From contig NZ_CP007440.1 of the NCBI RefSeq assembly GCF_001579845.1, positions 3,370,029-3,434,028 on the forward strand: a stretch of 64,000 nt of DNA, given 5' to 3'. Positions 63,223 through 64,000 of the stretch are shown here, one piece after another. The notes under the pieces are model-generated. The model made no database searches and had not been told where the DNA came from. It saw only the letters and a program-made list of their open reading frames with translations. This DNA comes from Rhodoplanes sp. Z2-YC6860 (GTDB taxonomy: Bacteria; Pseudomonadota; Alphaproteobacteria; Rhizobiales; Xanthobacteraceae). A program made the position numbers and the translations under genes. Position 1 is the first letter of the stretch; every line of letters begins with the position of its first letter.

Positions 63223-63969
63223 TCACTTCTCGTCGCTGTGCAACTGCTGCAGCAACTCGGGCACGTTGGTCAGCACGAACGCGCCGCGTCGCTTCAGCAT
63301 CAGGCCCGAACGCTCCAGCGCCTTCATCTCCCGCGCCACCATCTCGCGACGCGTGCTGACGCGGGCCGCGATGTCGGAATGCACCGGCGGCGGCGACACG
63401 ATCGCCTGCCGTTCGTTGGTCGGATCGGGCCGCGACCGCCGCAACAGTTCGGCGAAGATGCGGTGCTTCACGTGCATCGACGAAAATTCGTGCACGCGCT
63501 GATCGAGCATGCGGATGCGCGCGACGAGCTGCAGCAGCAGCTGCTCGCTGACGTCCGGATACTTGTGGATGATCTCGCGGAACACCGGCGCGGGCATCGA
63601 GGCGATGGTGGCGTCGGTGATGGCGAGAATGCCGGCCGAACGCGGCTGGCCGTCGATCGCTGCCATCTCGCCGAAATAGCCGCCGGCTTCGATGTCGCCA
63701 AGGATGACCTCGCGGTCAGGCGAGGGCGTGATCAGCACGCGCACCACGCCGCTCGTCAGGAAGAAGATGTCGGTGCCGACGTCGTTCTGCTCGAGCAGCC
63801 ACTCCTTGGCATGAGCATGACGCCAGTTGCAGCGCCGTTCGAAGGAGACGCGGTCGTTTGCGTCAAGCGAACGCAGGAGCCCAACTCGCTCCAGGCTTTC
63901 GTGTGGTTTAGTCGCCCGAATATCCACTGTGTCCTCGATCCTCCCGCCCAGCGATTCCAATATGGGCAA
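63223..63969 (-). CDS. Crp/Fnr-family transcriptional regulator
   Basis: 248 residues. A cyclic-nucleotide-binding fold (about 25-150) has GYFGEMAAIDGQPRSAGILA in the phosphate-binding cassette position, with R-S as in ligand-binding members. The C-terminal winged helix has HSDIAARVSTRREMVAREMKALERSG. No cysteine cluster, so it is not an oxygen-sensing Fnr. The start codon is uncertain and may be one of several TTG near 63960-63969. A Crp-like site was noted at 37110. Confidence 0.88.
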   Translation of the reverse strand: MPILESLGGRIEDTVDIRATKPHESLERVGLLRSLDANDRVSFERRCNWRHAHAKEWLLEQNDVGTDIFFLTSGVVRVLITPSPDREVILGDIEAGGYFGEMAAIDGQPRSAGILAITDATIASMPAPVFREIIHKYPDVSEQLLLQLVARIRMLDQRVHEFSSMHVKHRIFAELLRRSRPDPTNERQAIVSPPPVHSDIAARVSTRREMVAREMKALERSGLMLKRRGAFVLTNVPELLQQLHSDEK

Positions 63970-64000
63970 GCCCGCCGCGCTCGTATGCGGTCTAGCTCAC

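Overview
The window is high-GC DNA from an alphaproteobacterium, most likely Hyphomicrobiales near the Bradyrhizobiaceae/Xanthobacteraceae. The evidence is gene content: a MucR/Ros regulator, DUF2336 and DUF1491 genes, a PBP1A gene followed by a DUF1214/DUF1254 pair, Omp25-like surface proteins, tripartite-type (Bug) solute-binding proteins, and dispersed palindromes of a kind common in that group. I see no rRNA, tRNA, insertion sequence, phage or CRISPR array. The layout looks chromosomal.

Layout. 1-4.7 kb: 5' part of a methylmalonyl-CoA mutase subunit gene, then surface-polysaccharide genes (DPM1-type transferase, GDP-mannose dehydratase-like enzyme, two-domain GT2 protein). 6-10.5 kb: acyl-CoA ligase and the folate genes folP-folB-folK. 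11-17 kb: metabolic singletons (M20 peptidase, HAD hydrolase, branched-chain aminotransferase, GT39-like membrane protein, superoxide dismutase). 17.5-30 kb: envelope and regulatory genes (proline-rich membrane protein, mucR, SufE, a DivJ-like kinase, DUF2336, PBP1A). 30-37.5 kb: an unexplained structured intergenic segment, small genes, a methyltransferase, and an AraC regulator divergent from a flavin-dependent monooxygenase. 38.3-46 kb: an outer-membrane cluster. 46-54 kb: two tandem DHA2 exporters, a NarL-type two-component system and another MFS exporter. 54-61 kb: a catabolic/transport module with two Bug proteins, an ABC importer, a MetE-like zinc protein and an IclR regulator. 61-64 kb: htpG and a Crp/Fnr regulator.

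The most unusual part is the outer-membrane cluster at 38.8-45 kb. Two neighbouring genes each encode a single chain with two Omp25-like barrels, apparently from separate internal duplications. Between them lies an autotransporter gene. Its 3' end is copied as an 81-bp block on the far side of the first double-barrel gene, so that gene is bracketed by direct repeats. The autotransporter and the second double-barrel gene also share a duplicated upstream region and homologous signal peptides although their mature proteins are unrelated. This looks like a locus that reshuffles surface proteins by recombination.

Other points worth attention are a structured segment at 30.2-30.6 kb, a possible small RNA or microprotein locus at 37.1-37.25 kb with a Crp-like site and a strong terminator, and the MetE-like module.
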